Assembly (NCBI GenBank): GCA_045649105.1 | Contig: JAZRPG010000040.1 | Span: 1 to 39,341, forward strand | Reading direction: 5' to 3' | Length of the DNA stretch: 39,341 nt | Source: JAZRPG01 sp045649105 | GTDB taxonomy: Bacteria > Bacillota > Clostridia > Oscillospirales > JAAYXM01 | Shown here: piece after piece, positions 22,842 to 32,283 of the stretch | Numbering within the stretch: the stretch's first letter is position 1 | Layout: every line of letters begins with the position of its first letter | Notes under the pieces: model-generated | Databases searched by the model: none | What the model was told of the DNA's origin: nothing | The model's input: the letters and a program-made list of their open reading frames with translations, nothing else | Made by a program: the position numbers and the translations under genes

Positions 22842-23465
22842 ATGTCGATTTTCGACCTTTTAAAAAAGATACAGGACGAGCGCGCAGAGGCGCCGGGAAA
22901 GCCTGAGTGGATAATCGCAGGGCTGGGCAATCCCGGAAAAAAGTACGAGCTTACGCGCCATAACACAGGTTTCCTTATGCTTGACACGCTTTCGGGAATA
23001 CTGAAGGCGGATGTGCGTGATGTGAAATTTCGCGCACTCTGCGGTCGGAGCAAGGTAGGGGATACAAGCGTCCTTCTTATGAAGCCGCAGACATTTATGA
23101 ATCTCTCCGGAGAAAGTATAGTCGAAGCGGCGTCATTCTATAAGATACCTATGGAGCATGTAATTGTCGTGTATGATGATGTGTCCCTTCCGATAGGAAA
23201 AATCCGCATAAGAGGAAAAGGGAGCGCAGGTGGGCACAATGGAATAAAAAATATAATTGAGCGCTCGGGGACTGATGTATTTCCGCGTATAAAAATCGGT
23301 GTCGGCGCGCCCGCGCATCCGGGATATGAGCTCATCGACTGGGTTCTCGGCACATTTTCAGAGAGTGAGCGCAAGGAGATGACAGGCGCGATAGACAGTG
23401 CATGCAGTGCTGCATCTTTGATTATAGAGCGTGGCGTTTCAATCGCTGCGGGAAAATATAATTAA
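22842..23465 (+). CDS. pth: Peptidyl-tRNA hydrolase
   Basis: Recycles peptidyl-tRNA released from stalled ribosomes. The core from IIAGLGNPGKKYELTRHNTGF contains Asn30 and the catalytic His40; QTFMNLSG, YDDVSLPIGKIRIR and GSAGGHNGIKNI complete the substrate cleft. At 207 residues it carries about 20 extra N-terminal residues compared with the usual enzyme. The annotated ATG has a weak GGTGG site, and no better internal start lies close to the core. The mfd gene starts 15 bases downstream, the usual pth-mfd pairing of Firmicutes. Confidence 0.95.
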   Translation: MSIFDLLKKIQDERAEAPGKPEWIIAGLGNPGKKYELTRHNTGFLMLDTLSGILKADVRDVKFRALCGRSKVGDTSVLLMKPQTFMNLSGESIVEAASFYKIPMEHVIVVYDDVSLPIGKIRIRGKGSAGGHNGIKNIIERSGTDVFPRIKIGVGAPAHPGYELIDWVLGTFSESERKEMTGAIDSACSAASLIIERGVSIAAGKYN

Positions 23466-23480
23466 GTTTGGGAGTATACA

Positions 23481-26400
23481 ATGCTTGCTTTATGCGAGAC
23501 ACTCAAGAATAATAAGGACTTTGCATTGCTGATGCAAAAATTAGAAGCCGGAGAATGCCCGATAGCGCTCTCCGGTTTATCTGCTATACACAAGTCGCAC
23601 ATTATTTCAGCTGTCCGAATGCTTACAAAGCGCCCTGTAGTGTGCATATATGCAGACGAGTTTGACGCGCGCCGTGCCATGCGTGATATTTCGGTAATGT
23701 GTGGGGAGGAGCCTCGTATTCTTCCGGTTTATGAGTTGCAGCTACATGATGTGGACACTGCATCGCGTGAATATGAGCATGAGCGGATTGCGACGCTTCG
23801 CGCAATGGCGGAACGCACATCAGGCATAACGCTTGCGCCGGTTTTTGCGCTTCTGCAGAGGACAGCGGCAAAGGAAAATCTTCTTTCAAAAACGATTACG
23901 CTTACATTAGGAGAAACAGAGAATCAGGAGCTCCTTTGCAAAAATCTGTGCAGCCTCGGCTATGTGCGCGCAACCCGGGTTGAAGCTGAGGGGCAGTTCG
24001 CTGTTCGCGGAGGAATAGTAGATATATTCTCTCCCGGTATGGAAAACCCTGTGCGTATAGAGTTTTTCGGCGACGAGATTGATTCTATGGGTGCGTTTGC
24101 AACTGAATCGCAGCGCAGGATAGAAAATATAAAATCAGTAAAGATATTGCCTGCCGCGACTGCGGCAGGAGAGGACAGCGATGTCCTTCTTTTTAAGCTT
24201 CGTGAGGAGCTTGCGCGTTGTACTGAAAGAAAAGAGCCGAATGAGCGCCTTATAAAAACGCTGACGGACGATATTTCCCGTCTTGAGGACGGGCTGCCGC
24301 TCAAAGCATGTGACAGGTACTTTGACTTTACAGAAAAAGGTACCTCGTGCGGTGTTGAATATATACCGGAAGATGCGATAGTATTTACCGATGACTATCA
24401 CAGAATCCGCGACGCGGCAAAACGCGAGAGGGAGAGAGAGCTTGAAGATGTAAAGAACCTGATTTCAAGCGGAATACTGCTGCCTGACACGGAGGGCTTC
24501 TCTGAAGACTTTGCGAGGATTGGTGAGCTTCTTAAAAGTCGCAAAAGCGTGATGCTTGAGGCTTTTGTGCGCGCAGATTACGGGGTTGCTCCGAAGTCTG
24601 TGCTCAGCATAATAGCAAAGCAGCTTCCGAGCTTTGGCGGTAACCTTGAGCTTGCCTGCTCCGAGATAGGTGAGTTTCTGGCGAATGGAAACAGAGTCGT
24701 TATCCTGACGGGAAGCAGGAAAAACGCGGAGAATATGAAGACGCTTCTTTCAGACCGCGGGATAAACGCGGGCCTCGATTTTATGCTTGCAACTCTTCCG
24801 AAGAAGGGCTGTGCCGTGATAGGAGAGGGAGTGCTTTCGTCAGGATTTGAGTATCCGGCGGAAGAATTTGCTTTGTTTACCGAGGGCCAGCTTCTACGTG
24901 CGCCTGCAAAGCGCCTGCGTACGCGCCGCGGTAAGTCAAACCGTCAGAGGATAGAGCAGTATCAAGATTTGTCCGAGGGATGTCTTGTTGTTCATGAGCT
25001 GCATGGTATCGGAAGATTTGCCGGGATAACGAAGATACAGGTTGACGGAGTGGAAAAGGACTATATAAAGATACTGTACCAGGGTACAGATGCGCTGTAT
25101 GTGCCGGTAACGCAGCTTGATATGGTGTCTAAATATATTGGCGGCGGCGAGGACTCGGGAATACGCCTGAGTAAGCTCGGCGGCGGTGATTGGCAGAAGG
25201 CAAAACTGCGCGCAAAGGGCGCGGCAAAGGAGCTTGCAGAGCAGCTTATAAAGCTCTATGCGCAGAGGAGCGCGCTTGAACGCGAGCCATTCCCTGCAGA
25301 CAATGAGTGGCAGAAGGAATTTGAGGAGTCATTTGAGTTTGAGGAAACGGATGACCAGCTTCGCTGCAGTGCTGAGATAAAGAGCGATATGCAGCGCAAA
25401 TATCCGATGGACAGACTGCTGTGCGGAGATGTCGGCTTCGGGAAGACCGAGGTGGCATTCCGCGCTGTTATGAAATGTATATTGAGTGGCAAGCAGGCGG
25501 CAATACTTGTGCCGACAACAGTGCTTGCACAGCAGCATTATATGACAGCATGCCGTCGCTTTTCAAACTATGCGATAAATATAGGGATAACATCGAGGTT
25601 CTGCTCTGATGCAAAAAACCGCGAGACTCTGAAGAAATTAAAAAGCGGCGAGCTTGACCTTGTAATAGGAACGCATAAGCTTCTGTCAAAGAATGTGTCG
25701 TTTAAGAATTTAGGGCTTCTTGTAGTCGATGAGGAGCAGCGCTTCGGAGTGTCTCATAAGGAGCGGTTAAAGGAGCTCACAACCCAGGTGGATGTACTGA
25801 CGCTTACGGCAACGCCGATACCGAGAACGCTGAATATGGCGCTGTCCGGAATACGCGATATGTCAATAATGGAGGAGGCACCGAGAAACCGCCATCCCGT
25901 GATGACATATGTGTTTGAATTTGACCGTGAAATAATAGCAGATGCAATACGGCGGGAGATTGCGCGCGGCGGTCAGGTGTATTATCTGCACAATAATGTC
26001 GCATCGATAAATGCCGCTGCAGCAAGGATTGCGCGGCTTGTGCCGGATATAACCGTAGCCGTCGGGCACGGGAAGATGGAGGAGGGGGAGCTCTCCGATA
26101 TTATGCGCCGTATGGGTGAGGGGGAAATTCAGGTCCTCGTGTGCACGACGATTATAGAAACGGGAATCGATATCCCCAATGTCAACACACTGATAATTGA
26201 AGATGCGGACAAAATGGGACTTGCCCAGCTGCACCAGATACGTGGGCGTGTAGGAAGGTCAACACGGCACGCATATGCATACCTGACTTACAGACGCGGA
26301 AAAGCTCTTTCGGAGATAGCCGAAAAAAGGCTTTCTGCAATACGTGAGTATGTTGAGTTTGGTTCGGGTTTCCGGATAGCGATGCGTGACCTTGAGCTTC

Positions 26401-26975
26401 GCGGAGCAGGGAATGTGCTCGGAGCTGAGCAGAGCGGGCATATGATGAGTGTCGGTTATGATATGTATTTAAAGCTTTTGGAGCTTGCGATATCTGAGGA
26501 AAAGGGCGAGCCGCAGGCCACGGCTGAATCGTGCAGTGCGGATATTACCGTATCTGCAAACATACCTGAAAAATATGTTGCATCGTCAGAAACGCGAATG
26601 GACTTGTATCGCAGAATAGCATCAATATCGAGCGAAGAAGACGCGGAGGACATGACAGACGAGCTGATTGACCGCTTCGGTGACCCGCCGGAGGAGACGA
26701 TGATGCTCATAAAAATTGCACTTCTGCGAAAAGATGCGGCAGAGGCAGGAATATGTGAGATTCTCCAGAAGGGGAACAGCCTTAAAATAACAATGACTGA
26801 CCCGAGCTTTGACGTGATATCCGCCATATGTACAAAAGTTGAGTATAAGGGAAAGATTCTTTTAAACGCGGGGCAGGAACCTTATCTTATGCTGAAGCTG
26901 AAGGGTGAGAATCCTTACTGTGCGGCAAAGAACTTTGTTGAGGCGTATAAGGCGGCAAAAGAGATGAAGAAATAA
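23481..26975 (+). CDS. mfd: Transcription-repair coupling factor Mfd
   Basis: A 1164-residue translocase that displaces RNA polymerase stalled at DNA lesions and recruits the nucleotide excision repair proteins. The N-terminal UvrB-homology region includes GGIVDIFSPG. The RNA polymerase interaction domain contains LVVHELHGIGRFAGI and DALYVPVTQLDMVSKY. The translocase has Walker A GDVGFGKT (649-656), Walker B DEEQ (750-753), SATP-equivalent TATPIPRTL and QIRGRVGRS. The C-terminal TRCF domain follows with SETRMDLYRRIA. Length is normal. It is co-transcribed with pth and ends at a bidirectional terminator. Confidence 0.97.
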   Translation: MLALCETLKNNKDFALLMQKLEAGECPIALSGLSAIHKSHIISAVRMLTKRPVVCIYADEFDARRAMRDISVMCGEEPRILPVYELQLHDVDTASREYEHERIATLRAMAERTSGITLAPVFALLQRTAAKENLLSKTITLTLGETENQELLCKNLCSLGYVRATRVEAEGQFAVRGGIVDIFSPGMENPVRIEFFGDEIDSMGAFATESQRRIENIKSVKILPAATAAGEDSDVLLFKLREELARCTERKEPNERLIKTLTDDISRLEDGLPLKACDRYFDFTEKGTSCGVEYIPEDAIVFTDDYHRIRDAAKRERERELEDVKNLISSGILLPDTEGFSEDFARIGELLKSRKSVMLEAFVRADYGVAPKSVLSIIAKQLPSFGGNLELACSEIGEFLANGNRVVILTGSRKNAENMKTLLSDRGINAGLDFMLATLPKKGCAVIGEGVLSSGFEYPAEEFALFTEGQLLRAPAKRLRTRRGKSNRQRIEQYQDLSEGCLVVHELHGIGRFAGITKIQVDGVEKDYIKILYQGTDALYVPVTQLDMVSKYIGGGEDSGIRLSKLGGGDWQKAKLRAKGAAKELAEQLIKLYAQRSALEREPFPADNEWQKEFEESFEFEETDDQLRCSAEIKSDMQRKYPMDRLLCGDVGFGKTEVAFRAVMKCILSGKQAAILVPTTVLAQQHYMTACRRFSNYAINIGITSRFCSDAKNRETLKKLKSGELDLVIGTHKLLSKNVSFKNLGLLVVDEEQRFGVSHKERLKELTTQVDVLTLTATPIPRTLNMALSGIRDMSIMEEAPRNRHPVMTYVFEFDREIIADAIRREIARGGQVYYLHNNVASINAAAARIARLVPDITVAVGHGKMEEGELSDIMRRMGEGEIQVLVCTTIIETGIDIPNVNTLIIEDADKMGLAQLHQIRGRVGRSTRHAYAYLTYRRGKALSEIAEKRLSAIREYVEFGSGFRIAMRDLELRGAGNVLGAEQSGHMMSVGYDMYLKLLELAISEEKGEPQATAESCSADITVSANIPEKYVASSETRMDLYRRIASISSEEDAEDMTDELIDRFGDPPEETMMLIKIALLRKDAAEAGICEILQKGNSLKITMTDPSFDVISAICTKVEYKGKILLNAGQEPYLMLKLKGENPYCAAKNFVEAYKAAKEMKK

Positions 26976-26976
26976 T

Positions 26977-27016
26977 AAAAAGCCGGTAGAAACAAGAAGA
27001 TTTCTACCGGCTTTTT
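26977..27016. terminator. Bidirectional terminator between mfd and the MgtC-like gene
   Basis: Perfect 16-base arms AAAAAGCCGGTAGAAA and complement (26977-26992 and 27001-27016) between convergent genes. Confidence 0.9.
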
Positions 27017-27025
27017 ATTATTCAA

Positions 27026-27688
27026 CTACTTTTCCGAAATGCCGGTTATGCCTTCAACCGACATCAGAGAAGAAAAGAGGTCGTTTTTGTCAGTGCGGGA
27101 TTCCGTGCGCACAAGAAGCGTACAGATACCGCCTTTTACTTTTATGGATTGAACATCGTATCCGAGTGATGAAATTTCATTTATAATATCGTTTATATTG
27201 CGGGATTCGATACATGCCGTGAGCTGAAATGTGGTATTGTCTGCACTTATTTTTAATGTAAGCGGGCGAAGCACATACATGGTGAACATCATTAAAAGAA
27301 CAATAGTTGCGGCAACTTCAAGAAAACCTGCTCCGGTAACAAGACCGACGCATCCTGTCGTCCAGAGTCCGGCAGCAGTCGTAAGCCCTTTTATTCTGTT
27401 ACCCGTAACTATAATGCTGCCAACGCCGAGAAAACCGATACCGCTTATGACCTGTGCACCGAGTCTGGTTATGTCGATTATACCGCCGAATCTGACAGCG
27501 ATAAGCTCACTGGCTATCATGACAGAGGCGGCACCGAGACAGAGAATTATATGGGTGCGAAGTCCTGCGTCATGCTTGCTTCCGCCGCGCTCAATTCCAA
27601 TTAAACCGCCGAAAATAAGCGCCGCAATAAGACGGACAAGAACGGTCAGATACTGGTCGAGAGGGATAAGGTAATTTGACATTTCCAT
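27026..27688 (-). CDS. MgtC/SapB family membrane protein
   Basis: A 220-residue protein with several hydrophobic segments in the first 145 residues and a soluble C-terminal domain of ACT-like pattern. The family signature is clear: FGGLIGIERG, HDAGLRTHIILCLGAA, GAQVISGIGFLGVGSII and GLTTAAGLWTTGCVGL. MgtC proteins are linked to growth in low magnesium and to modulation of ATP synthase in some pathogens; in commensal Clostridia the role is unknown. It has a GAGGTGAG site 5 bases before ATG. No magnesium riboswitch is visible in the short upstream gap, which is filled by the rpmB terminator. Confidence 0.9.
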   Translation of the reverse strand: MEMSNYLIPLDQYLTVLVRLIAALIFGGLIGIERGGSKHDAGLRTHIILCLGAASVMIASELIAVRFGGIIDITRLGAQVISGIGFLGVGSIIVTGNRIKGLTTAAGLWTTGCVGLVTGAGFLEVAATIVLLMMFTMYVLRPLTLKISADNTTFQLTACIESRNINDIINEISSLGYDVQSIKVKGGICTLLVRTESRTDKNDLFSSLMSVEGITGISEK

Positions 27689-27723
27689 AGAAGCTCACCT
27701 CATATTATTAATTTTCAGGAAAG

Positions 27724-27752
27724 AAAAACAGACAGATTAAAAAATCTGTCTG
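27724..27752 (-). terminator. Terminator of rpmB
   Basis: Ten-base arms CAGACAGATT and complement (27729-27738 and 27743-27752) are followed on the minus strand by TTTTTCTTT. Confidence 0.8.
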
Positions 27753-27770
27753 CCTGACTTGTCCTCTATA

Positions 27771-27959
27771 CTATATCGCGCGCTGAACCTTACCGGAACG
27801 GAGGCATCGCGTACAGACGTATATATGCTTGGGAGAACCGTCTACCATAGCCTTAACACGCTTGATGTTGGGCTTCCATGTTCTGTTTGAGCGTCTGTGC
27901 GAATGGGACACTTTAATGCCAAAGACTACGCCTTTGTCACATATTGCACATTTTGCCAT
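27771..27959 (-). CDS. rpmB: 50S ribosomal protein L28
   Basis: A 62-residue L28 with the zinc-ribbon form: AKCAICDKG at the N-terminus and YVCTRCLRSGKV near the end supply four cysteines. HSHRRSNRTWKPNI in the middle is typical. The start is the ATG 7 bases after AAGGAGGT; an upstream ATG in the same frame reads through the ribosome-binding site and is rejected. It is transcribed alone from a consensus promoter and ends at its own terminator. Confidence 0.97.
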   Translation of the reverse strand: MAKCAICDKGVVFGIKVSHSHRRSNRTWKPNIKRVKAMVDGSPKHIYVCTRCLRSGKVQRAI

Positions 27960-28003
27960 TTGCCGCACCTCCTTCAAATTCGTATCAATAAACAGCATAT
28001 AAT

Positions 28004-28032
28004 ATAATAACAGATTTGTTTTTAAAATGCAA
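28004..28032 (-). promoter_or_regulatory. sigma-A promoter of rpmB
   Basis: On the minus strand TTGCAT (28027-28032), a 17-base spacer and TATTAT (28004-28009). Confidence 0.75.
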
Positions 28033-28105
28033 GTGTTTTTCTTATGCTTTTACAAAAAAGCTTTTTAATATTTTTTTGCTCGGGATTTTTGCCCGGAATG
28101 CGGGT

Positions 28106-28927
28106 TTATATACCGGCCTCAACAAATCTTCCGTCTTCAAATACAAGGATAGAAGAAAAGCCGACTTCGCGCAATATTTCAATGGCATTTTCAAATCCGT
28201 AGCACAAGCCGTCCTTCTGGTGACAGTCAGAGCTGAGAATAATCTTTGCCGAAAGCTCCAGAAGGCGTTTTAACAAAAATGCTGAAGGATACGGGAGCTT
28301 GCGCGCACCGCGCCGTACAGCACCGCAGTTTACTTCAAATATACCGCCGGTCTCAGCACAGGCATCGAGAGATTCAAGGGCTGTGCTGCGATATCTTCTG
28401 TCATTTTCATCAAACATAGGCCCGTCGCCGTTGTATTTTGTTATAAGGTCAAAATGGCCGATTATGTCCGGTCTGTACTTTAAGGCGTTTTCGGCAACCA
28501 GCCTGTAATATTCCTTGCACAGGGCGTATCCGTCACCTCCGAAAAGCTCATTTTTGAGAAACAATGTTTTTTCGTATGAAGCATCAAATGGGAAGTATTG
28601 TTCAGCCCCCGGCGCCTTCATATAATGAACAGAGCCGATTACATAGTCATAACGCGAAGAGTCGCGGCACGGCGCAAGAAAATCCTGCTCAATTCCGCAC
28701 CAGACGCGGATTTTATCGCTGTATTTTTTGCGGCAGGCAAGAATGGTATCTATATACCCGTCCTCGCTTTTGATAGAATAGTCAAGGTCAAAAGGCGTAT
28801 AGCCGTGACCCGATATTCCGATGTCCGAAAGACCTTCGGCGATTGCGGAGAGAATAAGCTCATCGGGAGTTGCCGCACCGTCGCAAAGAGTCGTGTGATT
28901 ATGCAGAGAGCTTTTTACTGTGCTCAT
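28106..28927 (-). CDS. hisK: Histidinol-phosphatase, PHP family (HisK/HisJ)
   Basis: Dephosphorylates histidinol phosphate, the step before HisD. It is a 273-residue PHP-family metal-dependent phosphatase. LHNHTTLCDG (8-17) provides the first metal ligands, followed by ISGHGYTP, GIEQDF, YVIGSVHY, GHFDLITKY, FEVNCGAVR and LSSDCHQ. This is the Gram-positive type, unrelated to the HisB N-terminal phosphatase. Its ATG overlaps the hisIE stop by 4 bases (ATGA), so it is translationally coupled. It is the last gene of the operon. I see no strong terminator after it, so transcripts may run toward rpmB. Confidence 0.93.
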   Translation of the reverse strand: MSTVKSSLHNHTTLCDGAATPDELILSAIAEGLSDIGISGHGYTPFDLDYSIKSEDGYIDTILACRKKYSDKIRVWCGIEQDFLAPCRDSSRYDYVIGSVHYMKAPGAEQYFPFDASYEKTLFLKNELFGGDGYALCKEYYRLVAENALKYRPDIIGHFDLITKYNGDGPMFDENDRRYRSTALESLDACAETGGIFEVNCGAVRRGARKLPYPSAFLLKRLLELSAKIILSSDCHQKDGLCYGFENAIEILREVGFSSILVFEDGRFVEAGI

Positions 28928-29568
28928 TTCATTGTCTCCTGCTTTACCTTGTGGTCAACAACATGGCGTGAGGCAAGCTCACGGCGAATGTCGGATACGG
29001 ATATTCCCATTTCAACCATAAGGACAAGGACATGATAACACAGGTCTGAAATTTCGTAAACAGTTTCCTCAGGGCTGTTCTTCATGGCGCCGATTATAAC
29101 CTCTGTGCACTCCTCGCCGACTTTTTTGAGTATCTTCTCGCGTCCCTTTTCAAAAAGATATGTCGTATAGCTTCCTGCAGGGCGTGAAGCGTTTCTTCCC
29201 TCAAGGAGCGAATACAGAGCCTCAATGGAAAATTCCTGAAGCTCGGGGGAAGAGAAAAGCTCGTTTATAAAACAGCTGTCGCCGCCGAGGTGGCAGGCAG
29301 GCCCGTCCTTAATGACTTCAACAACGAGCGCATCATTGTCACAGTCGCTTGTTATACGGACCACATGCTGGACATTTCCGCTTGTCTCTCCCTTGCGCCA
29401 CAGTTCCTTGCGGCTGCGTGAGAAAAAGCAGGTGCGCCCTTCTCTGAGCGTTATTTCAAGGCTCTCGCGGTTCATATATGCAACCGTAAGGACTTTTTTT
29501 GTGTAAAAATCCTGTACTACTGCGGGGATTAACCCCGAATTGTCAAACTTAAGCTCTGATATATTCAT
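28924..29568 (-). CDS. hisIE: Bifunctional phosphoribosyl-AMP cyclohydrolase / phosphoribosyl-ATP pyrophosphatase
   Basis: Carries out steps 2 and 3 of histidine synthesis. The N-terminal HisI domain (about 1-110) has VLTVAYMNRESLEITL, SRSRKELWRKGETSGN and the DCDNDA and CHLGGDSCF zinc and magnesium sites. The C-terminal HisE domain (about 115-205) has GSYTTYLFEKGREKILKKVGEE, split across its length, and EISDLCYHVLVLM. The 214 residues match the fused form. It lies between hisF (11-base gap) and hisK (4-base overlap). Confidence 0.95.
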   Translation of the reverse strand: MNISELKFDNSGLIPAVVQDFYTKKVLTVAYMNRESLEITLREGRTCFFSRSRKELWRKGETSGNVQHVVRITSDCDNDALVVEVIKDGPACHLGGDSCFINELFSSPELQEFSIEALYSLLEGRNASRPAGSYTTYLFEKGREKILKKVGEECTEVIIGAMKNSPEETVYEISDLCYHVLVLMVEMGISVSDIRRELASRHVVDHKVKQETMK

Positions 29569-29579
29569 AGTAACACTCC

Positions 29580-30335
29580 TTAAATACGTACAGCAATTCC
29601 GTTTTCACGGAGAAAATTCTTAAGCTCTGTAATAGACAGCTCGCGGAAGTGGAAAATGCTTGCCGCAAGGCCTGCGTCAATGCCTGTAAGTCCAAACAGC
29701 TTTACAAAGTCCTCCTTGCATCCGGCTCCGCCCGATGCAATTATGGGGACGGACACACACTCGGCAAGAGCGGAAAGCATCTCAAGGTCGAATCCGTTTT
29801 TAACGCCGTCCGTGTCAATGCTGTTGAGGACGATTTCGCCTGCACCGCGCGCTACACCGTCACATGCCCACTCGAGAGCATCAAGTCCCGTGTCCTCGCG
29901 TCCGCCTTTTGAAAAAACGCGGAACGCTCCGTCCACCCGTTTTACATCCATAGAAAGAACGACACATTGGTCACCGTACTTTTCTGCCGCGCGCGAGATT
30001 AGAGACGGGTCGCGTATCGCGCCTGAGTTTACGCTGACCTTGTCTGCGCCTGATTTTAAGACGCGCTCAAAGTCGTCAAGCGTGTTTATGCTGCCTCCGA
30101 CTGTCAGCGGAATAAAAATTTCGCCCGCAACGCGCTCCAGAACATCTGTAAAAAGCGGGCGCTTTTCAACGCTTGCCGTTATGTCGTAAAAGACAAGCTC
30201 GTCTGCACCTGACTCGTTATAAAACCGCGCAAGCTCTACAGGGTCATCAACATCGCGTACTCCGCTGAAGTTTACGCCTTTTACAACCTTGCCGTCGCGG
30301 ATATCAAGGCAGGGGATTATTCTTTTGGTGAGCAT
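29580..30335 (-). CDS. hisF: Imidazole glycerol phosphate synthase, cyclase subunit HisF
   Basis: A 251-residue (beta/alpha)8 barrel. With HisH it forms imidazole glycerol phosphate and AICAR from PRFAR and glutamine-derived ammonia. IIPCLDIRDGKVVKGVNF near the N-terminus contains catalytic Asp11. VSMDVKR carries the second catalytic aspartate, and LTVGGSI and IIASGGAG are the phosphate-binding loops. The ATG overlaps the hisA TAA by one base (TAATG). Confidence 0.97.
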   Translation of the reverse strand: MLTKRIIPCLDIRDGKVVKGVNFSGVRDVDDPVELARFYNESGADELVFYDITASVEKRPLFTDVLERVAGEIFIPLTVGGSINTLDDFERVLKSGADKVSVNSGAIRDPSLISRAAEKYGDQCVVLSMDVKRVDGAFRVFSKGGREDTGLDALEWACDGVARGAGEIVLNSIDTDGVKNGFDLEMLSALAECVSVPIIASGGAGCKEDFVKLFGLTGIDAGLAASIFHFRELSITELKNFLRENGIAVRI

Positions 30336-31057
30336 TATAACCTCTCCTCCGATACTGCGATTGCATCTTTAAGACTTAAGCGGCCTTCATATATCGCCTT
30401 TCCGACAATTGCGCCGTATATCCCCATTTCACGAAGCTTTTCAATCTCGTCAAGATATGTTATCCCGCCCGAGGCAATGATGTTCAACCCTTCGATTTCC
30501 GAAAGCTCTTTGTATACTGAAAGATTCGTCCCGCAAAGAGCTCCGTCCTTTGAAATATCAGTGTAAATAATTGTTTTGACGCCTTTTGCCTGAAGCTCGC
30601 GGCAGAAGCGGAGACTCGCAATTCCCGAGCCTTCGAGCCAGCCGTTGGTTGCAACCTCGCCGTTTTTTGCATCTACGCCTACTGCGATGTGCTCACCGTA
30701 TTTTTTTACCATATCTGCTAAAAATGCAGGGTTATTAACCGCTGCGGTACCGAGAATAACGCGTGCGACACCTGCGTCGAGGTATTTCCTTATCCGTGCC
30801 TCATCGCGTATGCCTCCGCCAACTTCGACCTCAAGCGGAGCGGAAGCGATTATATCGGAAATCATTGAAAAATTCGAGAGTGCGCCGTCTTTTGCACCAT
30901 CCAGGTCTACTACATGGAGGCACTTTGCGCCGCAGGAGATAAACTCATTTATAACGGCAACAAAGTCGTCGCCGTACACCTTCATTTTGTCATAGTCGCC
31001 ATTTGTAAGGCGGACGATTTTGCCGCCTCTTATATCTATTGCCGGTAGTATTTTCAT
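30335..31057 (-). CDS. hisA: ProFAR isomerase HisA
   Basis: A 240-residue (beta/alpha)8 barrel isomerase catalysing the Amadori rearrangement at step 4. ILPAIDIRGGKIVRL contains catalytic Asp8. VEVGGGIRD and IIASGGITYLDEI are phosphate loops, and TDISKDGALCG carries the second catalytic aspartate. It lies 20 bases after hisH and overlaps hisF by one base. Confidence 0.97.
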   Translation of the reverse strand: MKILPAIDIRGGKIVRLTNGDYDKMKVYGDDFVAVINEFISCGAKCLHVVDLDGAKDGALSNFSMISDIIASAPLEVEVGGGIRDEARIRKYLDAGVARVILGTAAVNNPAFLADMVKKYGEHIAVGVDAKNGEVATNGWLEGSGIASLRFCRELQAKGVKTIIYTDISKDGALCGTNLSVYKELSEIEGLNIIASGGITYLDEIEKLREMGIYGAIVGKAIYEGRLSLKDAIAVSEERL

Positions 31058-31077
31058 ATATGAAATCCTTTCAAGAA

Positions 31078-31686
31078 TTACAGTTCACAAAATGCTTTTA
31101 AAATTCCGAGTCCGACATTACCGCTCTTTTCCGGATGAAACTGGCACCCGAAAATGTTGCCGTTTTGAACAATTGCAGGAACATGGACATCATAATTCGA
31201 TGTGGCGACGAGAGCATCAGCGCAATCGCACGCATAATAAGAGTGCACAAAATAGACGTAGTCTCCGTCCTTTGTATACTTTAAAATCGGAGATTCTGCA
31301 GATAAATCAAGCCTGTTCCAACCCATATGCGGAACCTTAAGACTTTTATCAATATCCTCTGCCAGAGGGCGAATAACACCGTTTATAAAGCCGAGCCCCT
31401 TGTGATGGCCGTATTCAAAGCTTTCTGTGAACAGAAGCTGCATTCCGAGACAGATGCCCAACAGCGGTTTATTATTTCTGACGGCTTCCCGGAGCGTCGG
31501 TATAAGTCCTGATTCAGAAAGCTTTTTTATAGCATCGCCGAATGCGCCGACGCCGGGGAGAATAATACGGTCACATGAAGATATTTCTTCGGCGCTTCGT
31601 GAAATTATGCACTCTGTGCCTATTTTGCGGAGTGAGGCGGAGAGGCTGAAAAGGTTGCCTACTCCGTAATCAACTATTGCTGTCAT
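31078..31686 (-). CDS. hisH: Imidazole glycerol phosphate synthase, glutaminase subunit HisH
   Basis: A 202-residue class I glutamine amidotransferase supplying ammonia to HisF. The catalytic triad is visible: Cys79 in GICLGMQLL, and His184 and Glu186 in QFHPEKSG. The N-terminal VDYGVGNL is typical. It lies 6 bases after hisB. Confidence 0.96.
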   Translation of the reverse strand: MTAIVDYGVGNLFSLSASLRKIGTECIISRSAEEISSCDRIILPGVGAFGDAIKKLSESGLIPTLREAVRNNKPLLGICLGMQLLFTESFEYGHHKGLGFINGVIRPLAEDIDKSLKVPHMGWNRLDLSAESPILKYTKDGDYVYFVHSYYACDCADALVATSNYDVHVPAIVQNGNIFGCQFHPEKSGNVGLGILKAFCEL

Positions 31687-31692
31687 TAAATA

Positions 31693-32280
31693 TTACTCCT
31701 CGATTATGCCTTTTGTGGACATTATCTTGTTTCCTGAAATTTCGCATGCCTTGCGGAGCGTGCGTGCAAGAGCCTTAAATACACCTTCAATAATGTGGTG
31801 GCTGTTTTTGCCCGCAAGCTGACGCACATGAAGCGAAGCGCCAAGCGTGCGCGAGAAAGCAGCGAGAAATTCCTCTACAAGCTCTGTGTCAAACTCGCCA
31901 ACCTTCTGTGACGGGATATCAAGCTCGCAGACGAGAATGCCGCGCCCCGATATATCAATGGCAGAAAGGATAAGCGCCTCATCCATCGGAAGAATAATAT
32001 CGCCGTAGCGCTGTATCCCGGCGCGGTTGCCGAGCGCTTCGGAAAACGCCTTTCCGAGTACAATGCCCACATCTTCCGTTGTGTGGTGAAAATCAACGTC
32101 CGAATCACCGTCACAGCGGAGAGAAATGTCAAATCCGCCGTGGCAGGAAAAGAGCTCAAGCATGTGGTCTAAAAATCCGCAGCCCGTGCTGATCTCATAC
32201 TCGCCGCTTCCGTCAATTTTAAGGCTGAGTTCTATATCGGTTTCTGCTGTGGTTCTTGCTATTTTTGCTTCTCTCGTCAT
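31693..32280 (-). CDS. hisB: Imidazoleglycerol-phosphate dehydratase HisB (single-domain)
   Basis: A 195-residue manganese enzyme for step 6. It shows both histidine-rich halves: GFLDHMLELFSCHG and DVDFHHTTEDVGI, then QLAGKNSHHIIEGVFKALART. There is no phosphatase domain, which fits the presence of a separate hisK in the operon. It starts 3 bases after the hisC stop. Confidence 0.97.
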   Translation of the reverse strand: MTREAKIARTTAETDIELSLKIDGSGEYEISTGCGFLDHMLELFSCHGGFDISLRCDGDSDVDFHHTTEDVGIVLGKAFSEALGNRAGIQRYGDIILPMDEALILSAIDISGRGILVCELDIPSQKVGEFDTELVEEFLAAFSRTLGASLHVRQLAGKNSHHIIEGVFKALARTLRKACEISGNKIMSTKGIIEE

Positions 32281-32283
32281 TTT